NCBI GenBank assembly: GCA_902627595.1
Contig: CACOJO010000002.1
Coordinates: 111,306-175,305 of the forward strand
Source of the DNA: an uncultured SAR86 cluster bacterium
Lineage (GTDB): Bacteria; Pseudomonadota; Gammaproteobacteria; Magnimaribacterales; AG-339-G14
Direction of reading: 5' to 3'
Length of the DNA: 64,000 nucleotides
In this document: one piece after another, positions 37,924-46,269 of the stretch
How positions within the stretch are numbered: the first letter of the stretch is position 1
How the letters are laid out: each line of letters opens with the position of its first letter
Translations under genes and position numbers: made by a program
Notes under the pieces: model-generated
What the model was told of the DNA's origin: nothing
The model's database searches: none
The model's input: only the letters and a program-made list of their open reading frames with translations

Positions 37924-38238
37924 ATGTTGAGATGGGCAATAAGAGCAGTAGCTGCAAACGGTTACAAAAGAAGAGCTGTATCAGAGTCTAATAAAGCTAG
38001 TAGTAAATCTAATGATGCAAAAAGGTATTTTGATTCTGCCAAAAGAGAAAAAGATATTGAAAAAAAACTTAATTATATATCTGAAGGAATGGGGAGTTTA
38101 TGTCAGGCTGTGAGTCATACTTCTAACTCGGTTGAACCTCTTGCAGAAATGTCATTTGTAGCATCTCTACTTGTGGAAAGCATTCAAAATAATTTAGATG
38201 AACAAACTAAAGATATAGTTAAAAAATTAAAATCTTAA
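37924..38238 (+). CDS. small hypothetical protein, helical
   Basis: 104 residues with a good AGGAG site before the ATG. Rich in Ser, Lys and Glu, predicted mostly helical, no signal or membrane segment. The start MLRWAIRAVAANGYKRRAV is basic and amphipathic. No family recognised. It lies in the accessory zone downstream of the tRNA-end repeats. Confidence 0.55.
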   Translation: MLRWAIRAVAANGYKRRAVSESNKASSKSNDAKRYFDSAKREKDIEKKLNYISEGMGSLCQAVSHTSNSVEPLAEMSFVASLLVESIQNNLDEQTKDIVKKLKS

Positions 38239-38267
38239 TCGGCTTTGTTAAAGTTTTTTAATAACCT

Positions 38268-38564
38268 TTATTTGATAAAGTAATACCAAAAACCAGCAAG
38301 ATAAGCATCAGAAACAGCATCTGAATTTTTTACTTGTTTTCTGACATTTTTAATGTATTCCATTCTTGAAGAACCGTTTGTCTTTCGGATGTCTCCATTT
38401 CTGACATTGCATACTGTTGTAGATCCAGTTTTCTCTCTGACTTTGTCATCTCGTATATTGCAAACTGCCCTAGATGTGTAGCCTTCACAAATTTTGTCCC
38501 TCTTAATTGTTGCAACGGTTTTGGAACCATCCAAGAATTTATCATTTTTAAAAGCATATCCCAT
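38268..38564 (-). CDS. small repeat protein, beta-flower-like
   Basis: 98 residues with AAGGAG six bases before the ATG. Residues about 12-70 contain about three repeats of 19-20 residues of the form GSxTVxxIRxDKIxxG (for example GSKTVATIKRDKI, TSRAVCNIRDDKVREKTG, GSTTVCNVRNGDIRKTNG). This pattern resembles four-fold beta-flower domains found in small bacterial proteins, often near secretion or toxin genes. Function unknown. Confidence 0.6.
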   Translation of the reverse strand: MGYAFKNDKFLDGSKTVATIKRDKICEGYTSRAVCNIRDDKVREKTGSTTVCNVRNGDIRKTNGSSRMEYIKNVRKQVKNSDAVSDAYLAGFWYYFIK

Positions 38565-38640
38565 AAAAATCTCCTTTTTGTCTGAATTTACAGTTTATAA
38601 ATTTATTTTATAAATTTAAAGCAAGTTTTATACTCACTTT

Positions 38641-38862
38641 ATGAAATATCTCTTTTGGATTTTATTTATAATTATTTGGGAATTTGCAATGTCTTTTTTT
38701 GGGTTGTTTGATTACGAGGGTACCGAAGTTCCTCTTTTCAATGGAATATTAATCTCCTTGCCATTTGTAATTCTTGCCTTAGTAATATTCGGCAATTCTG
38801 CTAAAGGCAAATCAGATATGAATGCAATTAAAAAAACTTTAGACGACTCTAATAAAAATTAA
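38641..38862 (+). CDS. small two-helix membrane protein
   Basis: 73 residues: helix 1 about 2-23 (YLFWILFIIIWEFAMSFFG), an acidic loop DYEGTE, helix 2 about 32-51 (GILISLPFVILALVIFG), and a hydrophilic lysine-rich tail. No Shine-Dalgarno visible. No family recognised. It lies 20 bases before the phosphotransferase gene and may be co-transcribed with it. Confidence 0.5.
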   Translation: MKYLFWILFIIIWEFAMSFFGLFDYEGTEVPLFNGILISLPFVILALVIFGNSAKGKSDMNAIKKTLDDSNKN

Positions 38863-38882
38863 TTCCAAAGAGTTAAATATTA

Positions 38883-39932
38883 ATGATCAAGCATCCAGAT
38901 CAATTTTCAATAAAATTTATAGCTGAACTTTTTAAGACATCAGAGTCAAACATTAAAGGATATACTTATCAACCGGTAGGTGCTGGTCAAGTCGGTGATT
39001 GCTATCGAGTCAATATTGATTGGAACAATAATATTAATTATCCACCCTCATTCATAGCTAAATGTCCAGCAGAAGATCAATCAAGTCGAGATACAGCTAG
39101 AAATTTACACCTTTATGAAATTGAAACCTCATTCTATAAATATTTATCTAAAAGATGTCTGGCTAGAGTTCCTGAATTTTATTTATCTGATTATGACTCT
39201 AAAACTGGAGACGGAATATTGCTTTTAGAGGACATGTATCCTGCCAAGCAAATATCGCAAATGGAAGGCTGCTCATTAAATGAAGTTTCAATGATTTTAA
39301 AAGAAGCAGCAGCTCTGCATAAAACTTATTGGAACGAAGAGAAACTTTTAAATTACCCATGGCTTACTTATGGAGTTAGCGAAGAGAGAAAAAATTTTGT
39401 TGCAGATTTACTTCCAGCTGTTTACCCAGAATGGAAGAGAAGATACAAAGGTAGAATTTCTAAAGATATCTTTGAAATGGGTGATATTTTGCTTGCAAAT
39501 TATGATAAGTACGCTGAAGTCAAAGAAGGACCCATGACTTTAGTTCAAGGTGATTTAAGATTAGACAATATTCTCTTTGCGGATAAAGACAACAGGGCAA
39601 TACTCTTAGATTGGCAAACTGCTGCTGTAGGGTTGCCTTTGAATGATGTCGCTTATTGTATATCAACGAGTTTTGCAGACCCAAGTAACCGAGCTAAAGC
39701 TGAGGAAGTTTTGGTAAAGGATTATCACGACTTATTGGGTAAAGATAACTCTTACTCTTTCGAAATGGCGTGGAATGACTATCGTCGTGGTTCATTTGTG
39801 GGTTTTTTAATGGCTGTTATGTCTGCCATGATTGTTGAAAGAACAGAGCGAGGAGACGAGATGTTTGCTGTTATGGCAGAAAGATCTGGTTGGCAAGCTT
39901 TGCATCTGGATGCGGTAAGTTTCTTAGAATAA
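38883..39932 (+). CDS. aminoglycoside phosphotransferase/choline kinase-fold protein (EcKinase-like)
   Basis: 349 residues of the APH/CHK-like kinase fold. The N-lobe carries FIAKCPAED with the ATP lysine and the glutamates of the next helix; GILLLEDMYPAKQ is the hinge. The catalytic loop reads LVQGDLRLDNILF, with Gln where the Brenner-type HGD normally has His. The metal-binding DWQTAAVG (usually DWQ/DFD) is intact. The family phosphorylates small alcohols such as choline or ecdysteroids; in marine bacteria the substrate is unknown. A long inverted repeat follows the stop. Confidence 0.82.
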   Translation: MIKHPDQFSIKFIAELFKTSESNIKGYTYQPVGAGQVGDCYRVNIDWNNNINYPPSFIAKCPAEDQSSRDTARNLHLYEIETSFYKYLSKRCLARVPEFYLSDYDSKTGDGILLLEDMYPAKQISQMEGCSLNEVSMILKEAAALHKTYWNEEKLLNYPWLTYGVSEERKNFVADLLPAVYPEWKRRYKGRISKDIFEMGDILLANYDKYAEVKEGPMTLVQGDLRLDNILFADKDNRAILLDWQTAAVGLPLNDVAYCISTSFADPSNRAKAEEVLVKDYHDLLGKDNSYSFEMAWNDYRRGSFVGFLMAVMSAMIVERTERGDEMFAVMAERSGWQALHLDAVSFLE

Positions 39933-39935
39933 GAA

Positions 39936-39980
39936 GAAGGGAACACCTATTTTTTTTGGGAGAGAAAAGATGTTCCCTTC
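39936..39980. terminator. perfect 10-bp inverted repeat between convergent genes
   Basis: GAAGGGAACA (39936-39945) pairs with TGTTCCCTTC (39971-39980) around a 25-base loop containing eight consecutive T. It fills the 54-base gap between two convergent stops, so a shared terminator is likely, although no T tract follows the stem on the + strand. Confidence 0.5.
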
Positions 39981-39986
39981 AAAAAA

Positions 39987-40196
39987 TTAGTTCAACTTCT
40001 TCCACTCATAAGGTTTATTTCCACCAACTTTGAAGAAGATAAACATATTAATCATATGTATACCTAACAAAGAAAGGGAAATTGGAACTATTAAAAAGGG
40101 GTTTCTAAAGTTTTCAAAAGCACCCAAGAAATAAAGAGCATATAAACTCAATACGGTCCAAAGCACCATTAAACTAATTGCTTTAATGCTTTCCAT
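39987..40196 (-). CDS. small membrane protein in the alkB operon
   Basis: 69 residues with AAAGGAG before the ATG. Two helices at about 5-27 and 33-55, joined by FENFRNPF, and a polar C-terminus NKPYEWKKLN. It lies 11 bases after the ferredoxin gene on the same strand, the third gene of the alkB-ferredoxin unit. It could be an accessory or stabilising subunit of the membrane hydroxylase; no family recognised. Confidence 0.6.
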   Translation of the reverse strand: MESIKAISLMVLWTVLSLYALYFLGAFENFRNPFLIVPISLSLLGIHMINMFIFFKVGGNKPYEWKKLN

Positions 40197-40207
40197 AATA
40201 TTCTCCT

Positions 40208-40513
40208 TTAATCGATTAAATTAACTGCAACCGAGATATCTGATTTCAATGAAGTCTGACAAGCTAAAGCATAACCATCGTTCAGCTCATCAGGACTTAA
40301 TACGTAAGAGAAATCTATTTCAGCTCTTGTCTTGCCATCAATAATTTTGCATTTGCAAGTACCGCAACTTCCAACCTGACATTTTTTAGGCCAGGGCAAA
40401 CCCGCCTTTAATGCACCAGTGAGAAGTGAGTCACCCGGCTCAACAACAAACTCTTGATTGTAATCAACAAGTTTTGCAGTAAAACTTTTATTTTTCTTAA
40501 AAAGACCAAACAT
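40208..40513 (-). CDS. 2Fe-2S ferredoxin (plant type), AlkB-associated
   Basis: 101 residues. The four cluster ligands are C43 in the KKCQVGSCGTCKCK loop plus the two that follow, and the distal one in ALACQTSL (CxxxxCxxC...C). The start ATG overlaps the alkB stop by one base (TAATG). It probably passes electrons to the AlkB-like monooxygenase. Most AlkB systems use rubredoxin, so a 2Fe-2S partner points to the XylM or ferredoxin-dependent subtype. Confidence 0.9.
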   Translation of the reverse strand: MFGLFKKNKSFTAKLVDYNQEFVVEPGDSLLTGALKAGLPWPKKCQVGSCGTCKCKIIDGKTRAEIDFSYVLSPDELNDGYALACQTSLKSDISVAVNLID

Positions 40514-41634
40514 TAAACAACTAAAATATTGTTCGATAAGTGTTTAGTATCTTCGTAATAATCTTTAGCAATCTGCTTTTCAGCTTCAGAAGCCTGATTA
40601 CGATCCCATTCGTCAAGATATTTTTGTGTATATTTTCTAAATACTGGTGGAATTAGAGTCAACAAAAATAAAGTGAAATAACCAATTTCATAATTAGGCG
40701 CTCCCACTTCATCTAATTCCCAAAAATAAGTTTCTCCACGAACGTGGTGATCTCCTTGTCTTCCAATTTCAATAAAAAACCAACTGGTGAATAGATTATC
40801 GTTATCCCATGAATGTTTGTGCTCAACTGGCTTGCCAGCTTCACGTATAAGCCCGTAATGACCCATGAAATTTAAAGCTTCTAAAAGAAAATTAGAAATA
40901 CTCCAAACCACAACAAGGGCAAGAATACCGATTATTCCTCCGGACCAGACAAACAGAATGATTGAAGGCAGGCTATACAAATAACCCAATATCCATTTGT
41001 TGTCTAAAGAAAAAAAAGATTTGTTATGTCTTTCTAGTTTTTGTTTTTCTAAATCAAAAGAAAACTTAGATTGACCGAAATGAGATAGCCATGTGTGCCA
41101 ATAGACATTTCTTCCTCTTGGAGCTGTAGCCGGATCGTTTTGATGACCCAGCTCTAAATGATGTTGATAGACATGGGCATAAGTAAAGTGTGAGGCACCA
41201 CTGAGAGCCATGATGGCTCTGGATACAGAAAAACCTTCTCTTTTGTTATGAGATAACTCGTGTCCATAGATAATTCCTAGGCCAGCCCACAACCCTGTTG
41301 AAAGAATTGCTCCAACGAGCGTTTCAACAGCTACAGTACTAGAGGTTGTAAATTGGTATAAATTCCAAGCTAAAGCACATTGTAGGACAATGAAAATTGG
41401 AAACATTAAATACATCACAATGTATTGAAACGTTTTAATTCCAAAGGAATTACCATTTTCGTCAAAATCTGCTCTTAAATGAATATTTTTAGTTGCGGTA
41501 TCTAATATGATATTAAGACCAAAAAGAAAAACTCCGGTCCAAGCATAAATACCTCCTAAGAAGAGTCCGTAAATAGTTAAAACTGTCATGACAGGAACTA
41601 TCAAATAACGAACGTTTACATAGAATGTTTTCAT
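40513..41634 (-). CDS. AlkB-like integral-membrane di-iron monooxygenase
   Basis: 373 residues of the alkane hydroxylase/xylene monooxygenase family, with about six membrane helices. Histidine boxes: HELSH, HVYQHHLELGH, GHYG (with HKHSWDNDN) and QGDHH. The family oxidises terminal methyl groups of alkanes, fatty acids or aromatics using O2. CGGAG precedes the ATG. First gene of a three-gene unit with ferredoxin and a small membrane protein, behind a 149-base leader. No FAD reductase gene is adjacent. Confidence 0.88.
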   Translation of the reverse strand: MKTFYVNVRYLIVPVMTVLTIYGLFLGGIYAWTGVFLFGLNIILDTATKNIHLRADFDENGNSFGIKTFQYIVMYLMFPIFIVLQCALAWNLYQFTTSSTVAVETLVGAILSTGLWAGLGIIYGHELSHNKREGFSVSRAIMALSGASHFTYAHVYQHHLELGHQNDPATAPRGRNVYWHTWLSHFGQSKFSFDLEKQKLERHNKSFFSLDNKWILGYLYSLPSIILFVWSGGIIGILALVVVWSISNFLLEALNFMGHYGLIREAGKPVEHKHSWDNDNLFTSWFFIEIGRQGDHHVRGETYFWELDEVGAPNYEIGYFTLFLLTLIPPVFRKYTQKYLDEWDRNQASEAEKQIAKDYYEDTKHLSNNILVV

Positions 41635-41783
41635 AGAAAACTCCGTTTATTAAAGTTAAATCCTGGGAATTTAAAGGTTCCGTTTTAGCTCTTTCTTTTA
41701 AATCGCGGCAATAGGATCAAATCACGATTTCAGGTATTTTAAACTGAAAAAAAAATTTGTAAACAAAAAAAGAATTTAATATT

Positions 41784-42773
41784 TTAAAGATGTTTATCAA
41801 AAAAATTCATCATAACTTTCAATGCAGGAATACCATCTTTTATGAAGTCATTTCCAGAAATCAATGTTCTACCTGAGTCTAGATAGGCATGATTTCTGTT
41901 CAAATGTTCCCAGAATTCACATTCTTGATTTTTTTCTTGAAGGGTCTTTACATATCCTTTGATCATCTTCACAGGCGTTATTCGATCTTTAGTCGCAGCC
42001 GTTAAAAGTTGTGGAGGTAAATTTCGTTCTGAAGAATCTGGAATATTATAGATTGGTGAAATTGCTTTATAAATATCAGGATGATCAAGAGGATTAAATT
42101 TTTTACCTAATACACCTCTTGGTTTAGCTAAGGCAAGCCACCAAAAAATATTTTTGTAAGTTTCAAAATTTTGAAGGGCAAATTTATATAAATCATAAGC
42201 TCCGTAACTTAAAACAGCTGCTTTAACATCTAAGAGATTTTTTTTAGAAACTTCTTCTAAAGATAAGTTTTCGGGAAGGTAAGTAGGCTCAAAAGCATAG
42301 TCTTTATCAAAGTCTTCTTTTTTGCCTATTTTATTTCCTAGATTAAGGATCATGGCACAGATGCAGGCTCCCGCACTATCACCTGTAATTCCAATTTTTT
42401 CTTTATCGCCATTATATTTATGAATATTTTCCTTGATCCATAAAATAGAGCCAAAAGCATCTCCAATTAAATCATTAAAGAGAACAGTGTTACCTTGATC
42501 TTTAAGTAATCGATAATTTACATTACAGACTACATAATTATGATTGGATGCAATGTATTGAGCCATATTGTTGAGGATTTCTTTTCTTCTTATTAAAAAA
42601 CCCCCTCCATGAAACATCACGACGACAGGGCAATGGACAGAAATATTTTTTTGAGAATATATATCCATTGTTAAGTCAAAACCTTGTGGCGAAGACCAAA
42701 CTATATTTTCAGTCAAATTATATTTGTCTGGATTATTAATTTTGATGTTTTGGGAATATTTATTTGTATACAT
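41784..42773 (-). CDS. alpha/beta hydrolase, hormone-sensitive-lipase type
   Basis: 329 residues. The oxyanion motif HGGG is in MFHGGGFLIRRKE; the nucleophile is in GDSAGACIC; the acid is probably the Asp in ATKDRITP and the base the His in NRNHAYLDSG. It is likely a cytosolic esterase. It follows the photolyase-like gene by 18 bases on the same strand and precedes alkB by 149 bases. Confidence 0.88.
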   Translation of the reverse strand: MYTNKYSQNIKINNPDKYNLTENIVWSSPQGFDLTMDIYSQKNISVHCPVVVMFHGGGFLIRRKEILNNMAQYIASNHNYVVCNVNYRLLKDQGNTVLFNDLIGDAFGSILWIKENIHKYNGDKEKIGITGDSAGACICAMILNLGNKIGKKEDFDKDYAFEPTYLPENLSLEEVSKKNLLDVKAAVLSYGAYDLYKFALQNFETYKNIFWWLALAKPRGVLGKKFNPLDHPDIYKAISPIYNIPDSSERNLPPQLLTAATKDRITPVKMIKGYVKTLQEKNQECEFWEHLNRNHAYLDSGRTLISGNDFIKDGIPALKVMMNFFDKHL

Positions 42774-42791
42774 AAAAAGTAAATTACTTAT

Positions 42792-43919
42792 TTAATTAAA
42801 TAAATCATTTTCATGAAGCAAGTAATTTATCACCTCGGGTATATTTTTTTTAAAATTAAAAAAACCTTTTTTTGAGAATTGCCAACAATAAATATCCTCT
42901 TTTAAACCTATAAAATGCAATTTATCAACATCTTTAAATTCTCGATCCAGGAAATCCATATTTTCTCCAATGGATGGATATAACACATCAAATTGAGGAT
43001 TTAATGACATGAAAGTATCTTCATCAATTATTTGGGAGTTAGATATTTTATTTGCAAACGCCTCTTGCAGGGTTTTCTTAAAATTAAGGACTTTTTCATC
43101 TAACTTTATGTTTCTATTTTTATTATCAAGTAATACCATAAAAATATTTTCATAATTTTTAAAAAAAGAATAACGTTCATCAACATTTAGATTAGTCTCA
43201 AATAAAACTAAATTTTTATATTTCTGTTTAGTTTGTAAGTGCCTAACTTCCTGTAAAGAATAAATTTTAGGATTTTCTAAGGGCAGGGCGTTTTCATTGA
43301 GAGAAGTATTCATATATCTCTGATTAGTAAATTTTCTTATATTAGATTCACGTGCTAAATAATTTTTACCTTGCGTCTGAATCCCTGCTACCCACCTCCA
43401 ACTTAAAGTATTTGATGCAGCATCACCATCAAATAAATGTTTCATGAAAAATCTTGCACCAAGCTCCCATGGTAAATTTAAAGTAAATATCCAAATACTC
43501 GCAAACCACATTCTAGTGTGATTATGTAAGTAGTTTTCTGTTTTCAATTCCTTCACCCAATCATCGAAACACTCAATTCCAGTTTCACCATTAATTGCTT
43601 TCTTATAATCTTCTTCAGAATAAGTAGGACTAGAGTCGACAAAATCTCTCCAAACTTGAGGCCTATGTTCTAGCCAACCTTTCCAATAAACGCGCCAAAA
43701 GATCTCTTGTATGAATTTATCTACTTTCTGAAGATTGTATTCAGAAAGAATTTCTCTGATGAGATCGTATTCATTAATAATTCTATGAGAAATATACTTT
43801 GATAAATTTGAAATATTTTCTCTAGATTTAGGACCAAAATCATAATTTCTTTGCGAAGAGTAATCTTTTATTCCTTTTTGGATAAAATCTAATTTTTCTT
43901 GACTAGCTTTTTCATACAT
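42792..43919 (-). CDS. photolyase/cryptochrome-like protein with FAD domain first
   Basis: 375 residues. Residues 1 to about 215 are the FAD-binding helical domain of DNA photolyases: QEIFWRVYWKGWLEHRP, WVKELKTENYLHNHTRMW, then DGDAASNTLSWRWVAG and GKNYLARESNIRKFTNQRY. The usual N-terminal alpha/beta antenna domain is absent. Instead about 150 residues after the FAD domain alternate strands and helices (NLVLFETNLN, IFMVLLDNKN, FDVLYPSIGEN). Whether it repairs UV photoproducts or senses light cannot be told. Confidence 0.82.
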   Translation of the reverse strand: MYEKASQEKLDFIQKGIKDYSSQRNYDFGPKSRENISNLSKYISHRIINEYDLIREILSEYNLQKVDKFIQEIFWRVYWKGWLEHRPQVWRDFVDSSPTYSEEDYKKAINGETGIECFDDWVKELKTENYLHNHTRMWFASIWIFTLNLPWELGARFFMKHLFDGDAASNTLSWRWVAGIQTQGKNYLARESNIRKFTNQRYMNTSLNENALPLENPKIYSLQEVRHLQTKQKYKNLVLFETNLNVDERYSFFKNYENIFMVLLDNKNRNIKLDEKVLNFKKTLQEAFANKISNSQIIDEDTFMSLNPQFDVLYPSIGENMDFLDREFKDVDKLHFIGLKEDIYCWQFSKKGFFNFKKNIPEVINYLLHENDLFN

Positions 43920-43979
43920 TTTTTTATTTTAAATCCCATAGTTTTAACTCTTGATAAATTCATGATAATAATAATTCAA

Positions 43980-43985
43980 TATAAT
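43980..43985 (+). promoter_or_regulatory. possible -10 element before psiE-like gene
   Basis: A perfect TATAAT at 43980-43985, 42 bases before the ATG, in the 106-base gap between divergent genes. No good -35 is at standard spacing, so confidence is low. Confidence 0.25.
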
Positions 43986-44025
43986 TTTTATTTGCTAGAA
44001 GTTTAGAACTAGATAAACTTATTTT

Positions 44026-44454
44026 ATGTTTAAAAAACTTAATGATAAATCAGTGAACAAAGGACTTCACTGGACTACTATCGCTAGTGAAAAAGTTTTG
44101 CTAGCAATTATTGGTATATCAACTTGCATTGCTGCAGCTTTGTATTGTTATGAAATGTTTTTATCAAGGCAAATTACTTTGCCTGACTTATTCATGTTAT
44201 TCATTTATGCAGAGATACTTGGCATGGTTGGTGCTTTTTACTCAACTTCAAGGATTCCTGTGACTTTACCAATCATCATTGCAATCACAGCCTTATGTCG
44301 TTTGATAGTAATGCAAAATAAAGAAATGGATGCTCTGATGATTATAGCCGAAGCATCGGCAGTAATTATTCTTGCTGGCGCTGCATATTTAATGAGCTTA
44401 AAAGATAAATTAAGCCTTGAAAAATTAAGAGCTCGAGAACAAGATAACGAATAA
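44026..44454 (+). CDS. PsiE-family membrane protein
   Basis: 142 residues, about four membrane helices (about 28-47, 55-74, 80-99, 105-125), hydrophilic termini. RIPVTLPIIIAITALCRLIV and the overall length fit the phosphate-starvation-inducible PsiE family, whose role is unknown. It may be the first of a short run with the MAPEG and GST-like genes. Confidence 0.75.
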   Translation: MFKKLNDKSVNKGLHWTTIASEKVLLAIIGISTCIAAALYCYEMFLSRQITLPDLFMLFIYAEILGMVGAFYSTSRIPVTLPIIIAITALCRLIVMQNKEMDALMIIAEASAVIILAGAAYLMSLKDKLSLEKLRAREQDNE

Positions 44455-44473
44455 AATTTGTTGGGAGAAATAA

Positions 44474-44902
44474 ATGAACGCTGAAATTTTTATACCTATG
44501 TATTACATGGTCTTACTTACAGCATCTGTATTTTTGTTAAGTACGTTAATAAGATTTAAAAACGTATTGGTTGATAAAAGTCATACCGGAAGTGAGCTGA
44601 TGAAAATTCCTTTGCCTGCATCTGCAGCACAAATAACTAAACAAGCAGATAGAAATTTAATAAATCTTTTTGAATTTCCTATTCTGTTTTACGCAATTTG
44701 TGTTGTTTTGTACGTTTCTGGAAAAGTAGATGCTTATTTCATACTTTTGGCATATTGGTTTGTAGGCCTTAGAGTAGCTCATTCTTTGTATCACATCTTT
44801 ATCAATGGTTTTATCGGAGATATGCCTTTAAGAGCTTTGTTATGGCTGCCAAGTTGGATAATTGTAATTTGGATGTGGTCAAGGTTCATCTCATTAATTT
44901 AG
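44474..44902 (+). CDS. MAPEG-family membrane protein
   Basis: 142 residues with GGGAG before the ATG. Four helices and the MAPEG signature RNLINLFEFPILFYAIC, then AYWFVGLRVAHSLYH. Eukaryotic members are glutathione-dependent; bacterial ones are poorly characterised. A GST-fold protein is encoded ten bases downstream, in keeping with glutathione chemistry. Confidence 0.88.
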   Translation: MNAEIFIPMYYMVLLTASVFLLSTLIRFKNVLVDKSHTGSELMKIPLPASAAQITKQADRNLINLFEFPILFYAICVVLYVSGKVDAYFILLAYWFVGLRVAHSLYHIFINGFIGDMPLRALLWLPSWIIVIWMWSRFISLI

Positions 44903-44911
44903 ATAGAGTCT

Positions 44912-45709
44912 ATGGAAAAGGGACTAAAGATCTTTTCTTATCTGCCAAACCCAAGAGTTTGGAAAGCAGAGATTGCTGCAAAGATTGCTGACATACCAAT
45001 TGAGATTATTGGTGACAAACCATCTGAGATTCCTAATTGGCTTTGGGACAGTATGCCAAAAAAAATATCAGATGCTGATAAAAAAAAATTAAAGAAATTT
45101 GAAAGAATTGGTAAGAGGGGATTTAGTACAGCGTTATATAAAACCGATGACTTTATAGAATTAATTCCTTTTGGAACGGTTCCAGCAGCATTTAGCCCAG
45201 ATGGGAAAATAGGAATATTTGAGTCAAATAGTATTTTAAGAGCTATTGCTAGACAAGATGATACAAATAATTTGTATGGAAAAAATTCTTTTGAAGCCTC
45301 AAGAGTAGATAGTTTTTTAGACTCAGGACTTGTTTTTTCCAGAGAACATCAAGAATATTTATTTGGTCTTGAAGATATGAATGAAGCTTTATATAAAAGG
45401 ATGAAATCAGCTTATGAATTTTTTCTAAACGGAATTGAAGAGTCTTTAAACCATACTAAATATATTGGTTTTAATCATTTAACTATTATAGATATCTCAT
45501 TTTTTTGTGATTTTTCTCAATTTTTAAGAGAAGGACATTACGAAGATGGTTTAAAAGAAAAAGGTTTTCCACTTGTTTCAGAAAATTTTGTTTCAGAATA
45601 TCCTAAAACCTACAATCATTTGATGAAGCTATCTGAGTTAAAAGAGTTTTCTTCAGTTAGTGGAACCTATTTGGATTGGTACAAAAGAAAACTTCAAGAC
45701 TCTAGCTAA
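44912..45709 (+). CDS. glutathione S-transferase-like protein
   Basis: 265 residues. The N-terminal thioredoxin-fold (KIFSYLPNPRVWKAEIAAKIA) ends in the cis-Pro/SNS region GTVPAAF and FESNSILRAIAR, the glutathione-binding elements. The helical C-domain follows. Between them a lysine-rich insertion (about 50-75) is longer than in usual GSTs. The overall pattern is nearer to EF1-gamma-like GSTs. Its end overlaps the convergent ferritin-like gene by eight bases. Confidence 0.8.
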   Translation: MEKGLKIFSYLPNPRVWKAEIAAKIADIPIEIIGDKPSEIPNWLWDSMPKKISDADKKKLKKFERIGKRGFSTALYKTDDFIELIPFGTVPAAFSPDGKIGIFESNSILRAIARQDDTNNLYGKNSFEASRVDSFLDSGLVFSREHQEYLFGLEDMNEALYKRMKSAYEFFLNGIEESLNHTKYIGFNHLTIIDISFFCDFSQFLREGHYEDGLKEKGFPLVSENFVSEYPKTYNHLMKLSELKEFSSVSGTYLDWYKRKLQDSS

Positions 45710-46139
45710 AATCCTTCAACATTTTTCTCAACTCAAGTTGATGTTGTTCTTCTTGGCCAATTAGATCTCTAGTGTATTCCTCTAAATATATGGATGCACC
45801 TTCAACCATTGCGAGAAGTTTTTTATACAAACCTAAAGCATGAAGTTCGTGTTCCAAACTCTCTTCTAAAATATCCTTTATAGAGTGATTATTGGTCTCA
45901 ACAATCTTAGCTATTTTTTGACTAGGATGTCCGTCTAACCCAGTCAGAAGTTCTCCGGCTTGTTGAGCATGTTGAAGTGACTCATTTGCCTGCTCCTGTA
46001 AGAAACTTACTATGGGTATTCTATGAGGTCCAACTACCATCAAAGCAGAGTGCGTATATCTAACTACACCTGCAAGTTCATACTCCATTATTTCATTTAA
46101 AGTCGTACAAACTTGTTTTAAATCTAATTCATTTTGCAT
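45702..46139 (-). CDS. bacterioferritin-like di-iron protein
   Basis: 145 residues from ATG 46139, preceded by AAGGAG at six bases; an ATG six codons upstream is rejected. Four-helix ferritin-like bundle with metal ligands visible as E (NEIMEYELAGVVRYTH), E..H (EQANESLQHAQQ), E..EH (EESLEHELH) and EEQHQLELR. The family stores or detoxifies iron; heme-ligand Met is not evident. Monocistronic. Confidence 0.85.
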   Translation of the reverse strand: MQNELDLKQVCTTLNEIMEYELAGVVRYTHSALMVVGPHRIPIVSFLQEQANESLQHAQQAGELLTGLDGHPSQKIAKIVETNNHSIKDILEESLEHELHALGLYKKLLAMVEGASIYLEEYTRDLIGQEEQHQLELRKMLKDFS

Positions 46140-46269
46140 TTTAAACTCCTTTTTCAATGAATCTTATCAGTTAAATCATCTATTTCTCTTGATGAGAAAT
46201 AAGATAACAATGAGAATTATTTGCATAAAAAGATTTGAATGAAGATAAAAATTTAGAGAAAATAGCTAT

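Noticed and set aside
41635..41783. Operator palindrome before alkB (AAATCG 41700-41705 / CGATTT 41725-41730)
   Set aside because: Six-base arms 19 bases apart in AT-rich DNA are within chance; no regulator is encoded nearby.
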